Assembly: GCA_021292165.1 (NCBI GenBank)
Contig: CM037878.1
Span: forward strand, 16,798,471 to 16,862,470
DNA: 64,000 bases
Direction of reading: 5' to 3'
Source of the DNA: Shinisaurus crocodilurus
Lineage: Eukaryota > Chordata > Lepidosauria > Squamata > Shinisauridae
Shown: positions 30,823 to 43,296 of the stretch, piece after piece
How the letters are laid out: every line of letters starts with the position of its first letter
How positions within the stretch are numbered: position 1 is the stretch's first letter
The notes under the pieces: model-generated
Databases searched by the model: none
What the model saw: only the letters and a program-made list of their open reading frames with translations
Told to the model about the DNA's origin: nothing
Position numbers and translations under genes: made by a program

Positions 30823-32386
30823 CTAGTGACTATTAACCCAAAATCATATGAAATCATGAGGATCTGTGCTAAATCAAATAAAATTATCAGGGATCAGGTC
30901 TATGACAGTTGTTCAACATTTCAGAATGAAACTGCTGATTTGGGGGGATCCTTTCTTAATCCACTACAGTTCCTTCAAATAGGCTGTGACAGTTTGGCTT
31001 TTATACACTTTCAGGGCAGAAAAAGAGGCACCCTCTGCCTATCGAGCTGAATTGTGACAGCAACCTGGCCAGCCACCTAAAGAATGCCCTTTTGTTATTC
31101 CATTAAAACACAGGAGTATCCAATCAGTGGCACAAGGTTGACTTAAATTAAGAGAACAAAGGCAGGTTAAGAGGTACATGTTGTTTGCAAGGTGCTCAAA
31201 TTGACTGAGAAAGTAGCCCTAGCCAGGGCTCAGCTCCTTTGCCTTTAAACAAAATGCAAGCGGAAACCACCTGCTGGCTTGGCTCGCACCAGGGCGAGTT
31301 GGAGCCATCAGAGGGATGATGAGCCAGAATCTGGGTGGTCTAGCCGAGAAAGTTCCTCAAGCTTTCACCCCCCTAACAGATCCCTACCGGTGCCCACCAC
31401 TGAGATGGTTGTTAAAAACCGCTTGCACATTAAGTACTATAACATAGATCCCATTAATGTCCTTACCTCTTCACTATTCCAGTAAAAGCAATAACTTAGT
31501 TAGTAAGAGCCATTAAATAAAATAGAGTGCTTAGGGAAATGTATGGATGAGCTCATGTGCCTGGGCCTCATTGACTGTGTTAATGGATTCAAAGGACTCC
31601 CTTGGCCTTCAAGAAAGTCATAAAATAATTGTAAGAAATACAGTCACACAACACCTAAAACACAAGCTCTAAAAAGTTGACCAGAGCATTTCTCCACATG
31701 CCTTTACAGCTTGCTTTAATTAGCATATAGCAAATGACCTTGTCTGTGATACCATTTGACCAATGTACTTTCTAATTTCTTATATTTAATCACTGGGTAT
31801 ACCTTTAAACGTTTCTAGCTGTTGAACAAGGAAATCAAGTTTAAATTGCAGAATTCATGTTTAAATGATCAAATTACAGGTTGTAATTACAAATTAGTTT
31901 CATGTCAGGCTTGACATAAACAAGAAAAAGGGCAGGTTAAAGTATATATCTTCATCAGTTTTCTCTACATTTGGGGCTCATTATTATTGCAGATTTTGTT
32001 TGAATCTACGTCATTCAGTAATTCAGTTTCAGTTATGTTTCCTCCTCTTGTTCACAGTGAGGGTAAATGTGCATTGGCAGGAAAATTATCTCATTATAAA
32101 AAAAGGAGGAAAAGGTTGCTTCAGTTTAAAGAAATGTCTCCTTCTACAAAAGACTTTGATACAAAAGTCATCAGGAAAAGAAATTCAGGGTGCACATTAT
32201 ATGTTGTAATACTTATACTGAAAGATGACCCCTATGGCTATTTAATGAAAAATAAATTAAGAAAAATACATTGGGGCAAAAATTACTAGTGTAAAATGGA
32301 AAAGGATTGGCTTTATTCATGGAGATTTTCCCAGAGAGGACTATGAGTTTTAAGGTACTCTTTCCCTATGGTGGGCTGGTTTGCAT
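30823..32386. other. No gene; AT-rich, possible conserved non-coding DNA at 31680-31930
   Basis: No repeat recognised. 31680-31930 has many TAAT/ATTA cores (gctttaattagcatatag, gttgtaattacaaattag), resembling homeodomain-rich conserved enhancers. Conservation cannot be tested here. Confidence 0.35.
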
Positions 32387-32394
32387 GGTCAGCA

Positions 32395-33086
32395 CAGGGC
32401 CGGATTAAGATAGGGGCTATTGGAGCTGCAGCTCCAGGCCCCTACCCCAAAATAGGCCCACAATCAGGACCGGTGCAGGGCAGTTTGGCGCCCCAGGCGA
32501 AATAATATTTAGCGCCCCCCCTCTCCAAAGCAGCCCTGCTCTGCAAAAAAAAAAAAACCCTGCGCCGCCACCACCAACCTACCTTCCCCCTGCCCTGGCG
32601 GCAGCGGCTGCCGCCGCCGCCACTGCCGCCGCTGAGGAGGAGGAGGAAGTGACGCGACGCGACGCGACCCCCGCGCTGTTTTTTGCCGGGGAAACCATGG
32701 CAACAGAGCTGTTTAAGCCCTGTTGCCCTGGTTCCTCCCGCCAAAACAACGCGGGCGGGGCTCCGGAAGCGACATGACGCGGAGAAGATAGGTGGCGGGG
32801 GGGTCGGGGTGGTGGTGGTGATGGCGGCGGCGGCGGGAGGCGCAGCGGCAGCGAGCGGGAGGGCGGGGGGAGACGCAGCGGCGAGCGGGACGGGAGGGTG
32901 CGGTGGCGGCGGCGGCAGGCAGGCGGGAGGGTGGGGAGGCGGAGGCCTGGCGGGGGCGGCGCAGCGGAGGCAGAGGCCTGGCGGGGGCGGCGCAGCGGCA
33001 GCGAAGAGGAGCGCAGTGTTTCTGCACCCTCTTCAGCCGCGCACCCTCCTCAGCACCAGGCCCATAATGCTCTTAATCCGGCCCTG
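32395..33086. mobile_element. Nested hAT pair: outer 'CAGGGCCGGATTAAG' MITE hosting a GC-rich hAT
   Basis: The outer ends CAGGGCCGGATTAAG and CTTAATCCGGCCCTG are perfect inverted repeats with an exact 8-bp duplication GGTCAGCA (32387-32394, 33087-33094). Within it, 32465-33060 begins CAGGACCGGTGCAGGGCAGT, the left end of the 165-bp/ADO family. That insertion is flanked by CCCACAAT (32457-32464) and CCCATAAT (33061-33068), 7 of 8 matching. The inner right end is degenerate (cagcaccagg). Removing the inner insert leaves an outer MITE of only ~95 bp. Confidence 0.8.
32560..33040. other. GC/CpG-rich cargo of the inner hAT
   Basis: About 480 bp very rich in CpG, with CGG/GCC repeats and a hairpin at about 32680-32755 (gcgctgttttttgccgggg ... 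ttcctcccgccaaaacaacgc). It resembles a CpG-island or 5'UTR-type sequence, foreign to its AT-rich surroundings. Long open frames on both strands (Gly/Ala- or Pro/Arg-rich) reflect composition. I recognise no gene in it. Confidence 0.55.
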
Positions 33087-33094
33087 GGTCAGCA

Positions 33095-33330
33095 GCTGGC
33101 AACATGGCTTAAACTGTGGTTAACAAGCCAGCCCAGAACCCAAGAACAGCCCATGGGTTCTGGGTGGCTTGTTTGTCACAGCAACAAATCACCCTGCCCA
33201 GTTTTGCACAACACAATAAGCTGCAGTGATCATCCACTGTGGCTCGAATATTCACAGTGGCAGCCAGCACATGCCACAAGCCACTGTGGCTTATTTAAGC
33301 CATGCTGCCAGCCACCGATTGTGCAAACCA
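33095..33330. mobile_element. MITE-group repeat ('ggcttaaactgtggttaac')
   Basis: Shares 'ggctcgaatattcacagtgg' and 'cactgtggcttatttaagcc' with 10319-10448 and 48728-48840. Inverted-repeat rich, non-coding, starting right after the hAT duplication. Confidence 0.5.
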
Positions 33331-33551
33331 AGTCAGTCTGTCCCAGAATGGCCAGCTGATATTACAACAGAAATTAGGAAACATTTGGCGAAGTACAAAG
33401 TTCCAGTGAGGATCTCAAACTAGCAAAAGGACATGCTCAGGCCAGTACAAAAATAGGGACACTTAAGGCTACTGACCTACTTGTATGTCTTGCTCTTATT
33501 TAAACGTTGATGTTTCAAATGAACTATAATTGAGGTTGTTGTACTGTAATG

Positions 33552-33840
33552 CAGGGCCAGCATCCAGAATAGGCATGGTTGGGCACCTGCTGAGGTCCCT
33601 AATAGGGGCCTACTGACTAGACACCCTCATCTTCATCACTGCAACCTGCTTGTTCACTTGCCTCTTTTTCTGGTCCAGACAGCAGTGGTAGTGAGAAGGA
33701 AGAGCAGGTAGATGCCACTGCCAACTTGCTCACTGGCTCTCTGCCTGTCTTAACAAGCAAATAGTAGCAATGTTGAGAAAGAGGATGAGGAACAATAGCA
33801 GCTGCTGACAATGGCAGTGAGAAGGTGGACTCGGGTATCC
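33552..33840 (+). repeat. Dispersed repeat, copy A
   Basis: 'caggcatggttgggcacctgctga'-type start, then 'gatgccactgcc', 'gaaagaggatgaggaacaat' and 'gacaatggcagtgagaagg'. About 280 bp align by eye with 58346-58640. It begins close to CAGGGCCAGC, which suggests a hAT end. No duplication verified. Confidence 0.6.
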
Positions 33841-34129
33841 TCGTTCACATCACCATGAAAGGAAATAAGCCATGGTGGAATGCCAATTGAGTGCCATGGG
33901 ATTTGCATAATTACCCTTGGCAATATAGCTTGTTGTGTTGTGTGAACCCAGCCAGGGGAGAGAGGGACAAGGGGAGAAAAGAAGGGGGGGGAGGGAGAGA
34001 GAGAGAGGTATGTTGCAGAAGGAAAATGGGTGGCCCATGACTAGCTGTGTCCCCTCCCACCACCAACTTTGGCCCCACCAACCTCATAAAGATTTCCCCT
34101 GAGGGAATGCAGCTCTTGACATAAAAAAG

Positions 34130-35080
34130 ACCATCACCCTAATTGAACCTGGAAATAAATTAGTAACCAGTGTAACTGGTACAGAATAGGCGTAATAGGA
34201 GTTGACTGCTCAGCTCCTACCAGCATTCTAGTGGCCACATTTTGAACCAAGTGAAGTTTCAAGACTGCCTTTAAGGGTAGCTCCACATAAAGAGCATTGC
34301 AAGTAATCCAGTCTGGATGTAAGCAGTACATAACTGAAGCCAGGTCTGCATTCTCCAGATAGAACCACACTTGGCAAATCAGACAGTTGATAAAGGACAC
34401 CCCTAAACTGCCTCCAGACACTGGTTCAGGATCTCTACCACCTCCCTGGTATTAATTGGTAGAAATGTAAGGCAGAGCCAAGTGTCATCAGCATGTTGGT
34501 GATGCTTCAGCCCAAACCTCTGGATGATCTTTCCCAGCAGTCTCATGTGCATGTTAAAAAGCATGGGGAACAGAATAGAGTCCTGCAGCACCTCACAGGC
34601 TAAAAGCCATCAGGTGGTGCAGCAGTTTCCTAGCACCACCTTCTGGGATTGATCATCCAGGACCAGAGTCACTCTAAATCTGTGTTCCCAAGTCACAATC
34701 CAGAGAGCCATCACAGAATGGTACTGAAAGCTAATGAGAGGCCCAGGAAATACAACAAGATCGCACACCCCCTATCTTTCCTCAGCAAAGATAATCCACC
34801 AGGTTGACCATGACTATCTCTGTCCCAAAAGCAGGATGGAAGCCAGACAGGTACATATCCAAGTAACCGGCATCATACAGAACCACTTGGAGTTGCAAAG
34901 CACCACATGATCCAAGATCATGCTGAGAAAGGACAAATGTAAGACTGGATGATAAGTTATTAAGGTCTCAAGATCAAATGTTGTCTTCTTTGGATGGGGC
35001 CACTGCCTCTTTTATACCTAATAGGGATCATACCTTATCTAAAAGAGGTGCTGACCACCTCTGTGACTCATTAACTCAAG
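34130..35080 (-). mobile_element. L2-clade LINE fragment, antisense, RT remnant
   Basis: On the minus strand the frame at 34403-34591 reads FPMLFNMHMRLLGKIIQRFG, HQHADDTWLCL and VEILNQCLEAV, the RT palm of L2-type LINEs with ADD intact. 34134-34421 gives YQLHWLLIYFQ, the usual downstream block. The upstream coding part continues to about 35080. Many stops and frameshifts show it is old. Confidence 0.8.
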
Positions 35081-36045
35081 CCCATTAGGGGAACTTTAAC
35101 AAAGGGCACAGATCAAGGGCACAGATGGTAGGTCACAAACTTCCATGTAGCTTGTCTATATTCTCAGGCTCAACAAGTGGGAAATAACTGGACCAGATAG
35201 TACACTGGCTACATCCACATCTGATTCTGCTACAACTATGGCATCCAAATTGATACAGATATGAGCAATTTTATCTGCAAAATGTATTGCAAGTTGTGAT
35301 CAACTTCCTGTGTCCCCAAGTCACATTGCACTAGACTTATGACTCAGGAAGCTCAGCTGGCTGACATGGCGCACATTTCTCTCTGATATGTTAGTCTTGC
35401 TGGTGTATTACTTGCAGGGAGTTTTTACGTGGAAGAGCATTAAAAATGTTGCCTCCTACTTGCCCTCTGAAGAGTTGCAGTCTATTCTATACTACCACTG
35501 CATTCTACTGCATGTGTAAACCAAGCATAGGAGAAAGTGATGCCCACCCCTTACATTAGATAAGCAGTGTGGACAAAGAAGCAAACTTTGTTGCCATGCT
35601 AAAGTGTCTCCCTAGCATCTTGACTTCAAAAATCTCCATTTTCTCTGGGAAGATATGCTGAGCAGAGGCTTGGCCACACAGATCAAAATAGGCTGTAAAT
35701 TATACACTAGCTTTCCTTTATTGGTATGGTTAAGATGAGTGGTTTCCACTCTCTATTCATCAGGGCTGGCCTGGAACCTTGGAATCTGTAAATGCCCTAC
35801 TCCTCCAGTCTAATCAATTCTCTCAAATATATCAATCAAATTGGCTAGTTAAGATTCCTAAAGAGGTATGGCACCACATACTTGAAAAACCACCGGAAAA
35901 CAAGAGTGTAAAGGCCTCACCACCCATTCGCATGCATTAAGGTTAGGAACCTACACCTAAAGTATGCACACAACCTCCCCTTGCACTCCCCTCATGCATC
36001 TTTTTGCATTAAACATCGATGTTGGAAAAACCAACCCCTATCAGT
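35081..36045. other. No recognisable feature
   Basis: Possible further L2-derived sequence at the left side; otherwise unique-looking with no credible ORF. Confidence 0.4.
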
Positions 36046-36053
36046 GTCTACAT

Positions 36054-36189
36054 CAACTTTCCCCAGCCTGGTGCCCTCCATATGTTTTGGACTATAACTC
36101 CCAGCATTCCTGATTATTGGCCATGCAGGCTGGAGCCAATGGGAGTTGAAGTCTAAAACATCTGGAGGGTACCAGGTTGGAGAAGACCT
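36054..36189. mobile_element. 136-bp palindromic hAT MITE, perfect 8-bp duplication
   Basis: Inverted arms 'ccagcctggtgccctcc' with 'tatgttttgga', and 'catctggagggtaccaggttgg'. GTCTACAT is repeated exactly at 36046-36053 and 36190-36197. Type member for the copies at 4405 and 30381. Confidence 0.9.
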
Positions 36190-36197
36190 GTCTACAT

Positions 36198-39100
36198 GAT
36201 AGACAGACACTACATTTCTTTCTCTCTCTTTTGTATTAGGAAAAACCCCTTCCCCAAAACTGAGGTTTTAAGAGGAAATTATTTACATACAGTAAGTGAA
36301 TTTGTCCTTGGTGTTCTTTTGTTCACCCATTCCTAAGAGTTAATTCTGCCTCTTAGTTTTTGTCACTACACTCTGTTTTTGCACTGTCTTGGAGGGATCC
36401 AGCAACACCCAGGTTTTCATCAAAGGTTCAATCTGCCCTCATTCCCCCATCACAGACAAGCTGCCTGCATCTTGTATCTTAAAGCTGGGGTATTTTGACC
36501 CTACCAATAATTTGCAAAGAATAGCCCATGCAACCATACTGCTCTGGTCCAAAGATGAACTTCTGAATTACAGCAGGGCCCTGTGGAAGAAACCCCTTCT
36601 ACCCACTTCCACTTTGGGTTAGGAAATATCTGTGTTTCAACCTCATTTTTCTCCCTAACTCAGTTCTTTTTCTTGCTTTTCTCTTTTCAACCACTGCCTG
36701 TGCCACTTCGGGCCAAGGTGTTATTTGTATTTTTGGCCTCTCTTTCTAGCCTTATTACGGTAGGTCTCTCACATGTCCATCCTCTATCACACATAATATT
36801 CCCTTATTTCACATCAGTTCCCCTCTTCTGCCTTTCTATATCTCTTGCACGCTGCTCCCTCTTACCTCTATCTTTCCTCTATTTCCTTCCTCTTCTACAG
36901 AGTTAACCAGATAGTTGCTGATTCCTTCTGAATGCTGCCCATGTACTTATTCTACCCAGTTTTGGAATACACTGTATATAATCAAGTACACTAAAGTCTG
37001 CTTCATTGTTCCTTTACTCCTTCCCCCATCTAGGTGCCCTAATTCATGGCAGACCATGGCTTTCGGTTAAAGATCTCAACATGTATTGTTTGGGTACATG
37101 TGTGTATGGGGCACCATATACATGTGGATGAAGACACGTGGTAACAGCAGAGACTCAGCAGCCAGACTTTTAGCAGGCTCTTCCCCTCCCTGTTAAATTA
37201 AAAGGGATGACTGTAGTGCCATAGAAGGAAAATGAAATTGTGAATGATATGTATTAATATTAGGTAATTCAGTACACACCAGCTACCAATTCATATAGTG
37301 AGAAAAATAGGCATGGTAGCTGTTAAGCAGGTAATATGTTATATGTTATATGATGGTTTAAACATTAACACACATTTCTAACATAAGGACAGAACAGCAT
37401 ACCCACATGATGCTCTTGCACACATGGGCTTGTTACCCACCAACCGCTTCAATTCCATCTCCTCCTCCCTGGTGTTAACAGGCTTCCTCAAAGGCCTAGC
37501 CACCTGCTAAAACGGCAGTTGGAAGCTTGTAGATACACATAAGACTTCACCTTTATCTTGCTATTATATTTTGCTGCTGTAAACCAATAAAGCAGAGCAC
37601 TACTACAAAGCTAGTTGCCAAGCATATCAATCAGGCAGAAAATGAAAACCAGTCAATGTTTCCTTCCCTAAACACTTGTGTACATGTCAGAGTCATGGAA
37701 CACTGGGAGAATATGAACTCATTCTAAATAACGCAAATGGAACCGCTAATCAGTAAATTCATGTTAATTGAAAAACTACAGTCACCTGAGAACCAATTTT
37801 CAAAACCTGTTGTACTGTCAAATATTATGATAAGATATAGGGTAGCATGCGCCAGGCAGAACACTGTTCAGCAAACAGCTTCTGACTCACAAAATAAGCA
37901 AGCATATTATCAACTAATTTGAAGTTGAAAATGTTACCACCTAGGCCTGTTATTGAAGTAAAGTGATTGAAAGTCATCCATTTAAAACTAATAGGCAAAC
38001 AGATCCTAACTCTCCTAATTTGTTAAGGCTGGGAACACTGTTTCTTTGCATTATTCTTGCTCAGTGTGTAACAAAAAATAAACACAATTTCGCCCCCAAG
38101 CTGATGTAACGCAATATTTCTTGCATGCCTGGCTACTCTGATAAACCACCACCACCACCCCATTCACTGGAATTTTCACTTCTTGGGGCAGGGCAGGCGA
38201 GGGGGGGAGAGAATAATTTTTCCTCATAACATAATCTCTACTGAAATTAGTGCCATTCTTTAAAAAAAAATACGAATGCAGCTTTCTGCATAACATTAAT
38301 TAGTAAAGCCCTGCAAAATGCATGACATTTTGCAAGGAAGTTCACAGCAGTAGCACTATTACAGGTCAACATTCAGGAACCCTCATCAGGGTAGGAGATG
38401 CTTATGCCTCTTCCCTTCTCACCGCAGGGAGCCACTGCTGGAGCAAAGGGGCCAAATTCCATATACCAGTTTTCCAAATCAAAGCATAAACCCTAAACTA
38501 CACTTTTCCTCCACAAAATAGTACCAGGCATGTTTTATGTAATTAAGGGAACAACACGCTTAGCCCCAATTTCAGTTAATTTTAGTCAGGCGATGCAGAG
38601 GCATGTGTCAAGTGGTCACGAGCTCAACATTCCTCACTCCACAAGGCCACCCTATGTGGGGATCTTAGAGTGATTGGACTATGCCCTTGTTCTTGCTATA
38701 TTGATGTTCAGAAATTTATTTGGCTTATACAGGCAACATCATTAACCTAAGAATGATCTTACTACTGCCATTAGGCTGTCTACCCATGACCATATATTGT
38801 GGAGGGTATTATACGGGCTACATTGGTTACCAGTTCATTTCCAGACCCAGCTTTAAACAGTATATCATATGGAAACACATTTTGTTCATTCTTCTCTTTT
38901 TCTAGAAAATTCTGTTCAACATGAAAGCTTACTATCTGGTGTCAATAACTTTCACAACTATGATATGAAACAGATTAATTAGTATTGTATTAAGGAAAAT
39001 TACACTCATACCTCCTCATCATAATGAAAATTTAAAATTAATGCTATGGCAACCCAGAAAACTATACCTCACTCTGCATATACAATGGGGCATTTAGCTC

Positions 39101-39316
39101 TTTATTTTCTGACAGCAGCCCCTTTCATAGACCACTTTTGGAACTTGGGAATATGTCAAAAAGTAGTTTGCAAACATAACTGTTGTTAGGGAGAAAAAGG
39201 AAATAAGCTCTACTGAGGATACACAAGTCTTTGCAGAAGCAACAGAGACTCTCAAGTTTGCAGCACTTATGAACAGAAGTCAACCTGCATCTCACAATAT
39301 TGGTTTTCCTAATACA
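36198..39316. other. No recognisable gene
   Basis: About 3.1 kb of AT-rich sequence with short microsatellite-like patches such as CCA at 38148-38159. No repeat family or conserved ORF recognised. Single frames of 60-107 codons lack bias. Confidence 0.5.
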
Positions 39317-39568
39317 CAGGCAGTCCCCAGGTTACGAACGAGTTCCGTTCTTAAGAATGTCTTTAAGTTGAATTTGTATGTAAAACGGAACAGCATAGCG
39401 TTCTATACATTAAAATCGGCATTTACGCAAATTGCGTAAATTACGCAAATTGCGTAGTATACTACGCAATGTACTCTATGTAAACGACGTAGCCTCAGGG
39501 AACCCAGAAGTCCGTTCTTAAATATGGGTGGTCTGTAAGTCGGATGTTCTTAACTCAGGGACTGCCTG
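39317..39568. mobile_element. Tc1/mariner-type MITE 'CAGGCAGTCCCC', copy 1
   Basis: CAGGCAGTCCCCAGGTTACG to 'cagggactgcctg', then TA. The centre carries repeated 'acgcaaattgcgtaaatt' motifs. The left flank reads TACA before the end, so the TA duplication is slightly altered. Copy 2 is at 39877-40128, same orientation. Confidence 0.75.
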
Positions 39569-39608
39569 TATTTCAAGAAAGAAAGGCTTGAATTTTACAT
39601 TTTGCATA

Positions 39609-39804
39609 CAGTAAAACCTTGGATTGCGAGTAACCTGGTCTGCGAGTGTTTTGCAAGACGAGCAAAATTTTTTAATAAAATTTAACTTGATAAACGAGCG
39701 AGGTCTTGCAATACGAGTACGGGGAAATTTGCTTTGATATACGAGTGCTTTGGATTACAAGCACGTTTCCAGAACGAATATGCTTGCAATCCAAGGTTTT
39801 ACTA
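39609..39804. mobile_element. pogo/Tigger-like MITE, copy 3
   Basis: CAGTAAAACCTTGGATTGCG to 'caatccaaggttttacta', flanked by TA (39607-39608, 39805-39806). Same family as 19287 and 21415, about 50 bp shorter. Confidence 0.8.
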
Positions 39805-39876
39805 TATTTTAATGCTCTAAAAAACAAAACGACAAGCAAAATAAGTATCTGACAATGCCATCTTAAGTATGTTATA

Positions 39877-40128
39877 CAGGCAGTCCCCAGGTTACGAACG
39901 AGTTCCGCTCTTAAGAATGTCTTTAAGTCGAATTTGTATGTAAGTCAGAACAGCATAGCGTTCTATACATTAAAATCAGCATTTACGCAAATTGCGTAAA
40001 TTATGCAAATTATGTCGTATACTATGCTATGTACTCTATATAAACGACGTAGTGCCAGGGAACCCAGAAGTCTGTTCTTAAGTATGGGTTGTCTGTAAGT
40101 CGGACGTTCTTAACTCGGGGACTGCCTG
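39877..40128. mobile_element. Tc1/mariner-type MITE 'CAGGCAGTCCCC', copy 2
   Basis: 252 bp, flanked by TA at 39875-39876 and 40129-40130. By eye about 95% identical to copy 1. Confidence 0.8.
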
Positions 40129-40220
40129 TACTCAGAAGGAAGTCCCCCTGAGTCCAAAATGACTTACTTCCAGGACTGCAGTCTGAATATTTGCTTCAGC
40201 TAAATTACAGATAAAATGTC

Positions 40221-40317
40221 ATTTACAGTGCAATCCTACACATGTCTACTCAGAAGTAAGTCTCACTGAGTTCAATGGTGGTTACTCCAATGTAAGAAGG
40301 TGTATAGGATTGCAGCT
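40221..40317. mobile_element. Short TIR MITE ('gcaatcc' family) with TTA flanks
   Basis: CAGTGCAATCCTACAC to GTGTATAGGATTGCAGCT with TTA on either side. Palindrome-like body 'tctactcagaagtaagtctc'. The 3-bp TTA flanks point to PIF/Harbinger. Confidence 0.65.
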
Positions 40318-43049
40318 TTAGGTGTCCATCTATATTAACTCCAAATCAAGTCAGTTTACCCTTTTTAAAGGGGTCTGTTGGCTTTTATTTTTACTGGACT
40401 TTGAAGTACGAAGAATAATTCAGAACAAAAAAACAATTACTTTTTCTTTAAATAGTATTTTCTAGCATTTTTAGTCCATTTCATTGAATCCTGCTGGCCT
40501 TTTCAACCTCTTCAAAATTCTCTTCAGTTCCCCTCAAGGTTTTAAACAAAAAAAACACCAAAAAAAATGGAAGTTGGAAAGCAGGCTAAATTAACCCCTT
40601 TGCAATGAGAATTGCATTGATTGTTATTGTTCGGTGTGCACGGCTGTCTGTGCCAAGAGGTCAAATGTGTGCATGTAGAAGGAAGAGAGGGAAAAGAGGT
40701 GACAGCAGTTATCTGGCAAAATACCCCGTGTATTCATAGTGCGACCTCACACAACTGATACGCCTCACTTCTTCTCAGGACAATAGCAAACAGTTCCCTC
40801 TAGCAATAGCATGGTAAAAATGTTGGTTATTTAGAATGCCAATGGCATGAAACTTTCTTACCAAATGTACCCTATGCCCCTTTAAGAATTAAATAAGCAG
40901 CACCTTCTGCTACCAATTCACATCTTTGTGCCAGTGGTATGAAAGTTACTAAATGTAAATAGTATACCTTAATTGGGCAGACAGTACCTAGAGGGGTTAC
41001 AGGGAAACAACACACTCAGACAATAACTGCCCAATGTCCAGCAGGAAATGTGAGAGGTGCCCCAAAGTCAAGGTTCAAGACTTCAGTACGAAGTGAACTG
41101 GTCATATTAGCTTGTGCACCAAGCCAGACAAAGAACCTGAAGTGAGATGGGCCAGACCTAGAAGAGCCCTAGTTGGTATTCTCAGCACCACCAATTAATA
41201 AGGGCTGGAAGGAAATTTGATTTGTAACTTAAGCTTTAATTCAGTATTTTAGCAATTAAATGAATTCAAGTTTGCAGCCCTAGAATCAGTATCTATCTTT
41301 CTAAAGATTACTGTAAATTATTGTTCTCTAGACATGCCAGTTACTGGACTGGACAAGGATGGAAGAAGATGACATGGCTAGCAGGGGAGGGGGAAGGTAC
41401 TCATGACTAGAAATAGGATGTGTTAACCTATAACAAGAAAACACAGAAAAAGAGAAGGCAAGGATAAGTGGGTTTTGAGGGTTCTGATGCAGAGTTTGAA
41501 GGAGGAGATATGGAAGAAATCTTGCATAGACTATTTGTATGCCCCTTTTGCAAATCTTTCAGTTCACGTAGAAATTATTAACACTGCATATGATTTTGTG
41601 ATTCCTTTATCCTTCCTCTCAGGCTGCTATAACATGAGACAAGATCTTGTGTGGTGTGGAGTTGTATCCAGTAGAAGTTTCATTTGGAATGATTCAGAGG
41701 ATGGGTTTTACTGCATTCAGAATCTGAATAATCATAATTTTGGGAGTAGGAGTCATTTCTCCTGATAACAGATTGACTAAAAACTAACTCTTGGTTTACA
41801 GGCTGACAAAACACATGGATAGCAGCAAACATGTTTGGTATTCTGTGGGGTTCCTTTCCATCATCAATGAGAACAGTCAACCAAGTTGGGAGAGGTTTCA
41901 TGTGAAGGAACAATGCTTTAAGTAGACATAGCTGCTATGGAGGATTAGTTGGTGTGGAACAGCAGTAATGATGGCCAAAAACGCAGGGTCAGGAAATAGT
42001 AAGCAAGCCACCCTGATGCCTCTATTAACCTGTTCATCTCTTCTCAGTGTTGCTGGAAGTGAGACCCTTTCCTTCTCCAGAATTCCAACTATCCAGAGCA
42101 GAATCTCCAGCCACATATTTCCCACATGTACAAGCTAACAAGCCACAACTGAAAGTCAGAATCTGTGAGTAACACAGCCTACAACAGCATCATATCCTGG
42201 TAACTGGAGCAAAACTGGTTACCCTTTACCCTGCCAGGGAAATCCTTACTATTAAAGCCTGGCACAGAGTTCTGCTGATTTTCTGGTGAAAATACCCTCA
42301 CGTGACACCCACACTATGTATTGAAGACTGGGTCCAAGACTGATTTGTATAATTTATTCTATGCAGAATGTACGTTTTCTAAACACAGAATCTTACCCAC
42401 CCCCTGCAGTTCAAAGGACCATCTAGCCAAATACTTCCTTTGTTTTCCAAGTGACCAACAATGAAACCTTGCCATGTCAAACTCAAACCTCAGTCAATTT
42501 AATTCTCAACTCCTACACAGGATGAAGTAGTCTGTGTGTTTGGAATGCTTGCAAGCACATAGTTTTTCCAGTAAAAAGGTAGCTGTTAAATTATTCTCTA
42601 GCCTTCTTTTGCGAGGACCAACACTGCTAGAAACAGCATAGTTCAACCAGGCTTTAGTTAAATTAAAAATAATTTTAACCAATATACTACTATGTCAATT
42701 AATATTATTTTAAAGCTGGAAGACCCTTGCATTTTTAAACAAATATGAAAAGGGGGGAAGCCCCCTAACAGCATTCATTTTGAAAAGGAAATAACATTAC
42801 TGTCATATAGAGCCAATAAAATGACATTTAATCCTTTGGGGAAATCCAAACAGCAATGAAGTGAAAGTGAGTGCAGATTAACACATCGTAAATCCATTTA
42901 CAACCAGGCATTGTTTACACAGTGATTTGCCAGTGCCTGCTACTCTTCGATCAATCTTTAATTGAAACTGGCTTTCTTGCCCAGGTCCCACCCAAAAAGG
43001 TTATCTTTCATTCCCTCAATAGATATTTAACTGATTACATCCCGAAGAC
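40318..43049. other. No gene; possible conserved non-coding DNA at 42760-43030
   Basis: No repeats recognised. 42760-43030 is smooth, repeat-free and rich in CCAATAAAATGA, ATCAATCTTTAATTG-type motifs. Inference only. Confidence 0.35.
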
Positions 43050-43112
43050 AAGAGCTTCGGCTGTGGGGCGGTATAGAAATGAAATAAATAAATAAACAAA
43101 TAAACAAATTAT
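43050..43112 (+). mobile_element. L2-type LINE 3' tail
   Basis: 'gagcttcggctgtggggcgg' then 'tatagaaatgaaataaataa' and an AAAC/AAAT tail. A very short, 5'-truncated copy. Confidence 0.75.
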
Positions 43113-43296
43113 TAAATCAAGTGCAAGTGCCCAAACTAAGACAGATAAATGCAGGGTGGGGTTGTTCTCAAGCACATTCCCATTAATTTCAGTGAGGGGG
43201 TGCCTTCCACAAGAAATGTTCCTGGTGGATTGCAGCCTTGGTAAATTAAAACTAAATATTAATAGCACTATCCTATGCTATGCTGCAAAATCATAA

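Noticed and set aside
32683..33123. Gly/Ala-rich 146-codon frame and overlapping frames on both strands
   Set aside because: Low-complexity GC-rich DNA inside a nested hAT; all frames look open and crossing transposon borders.
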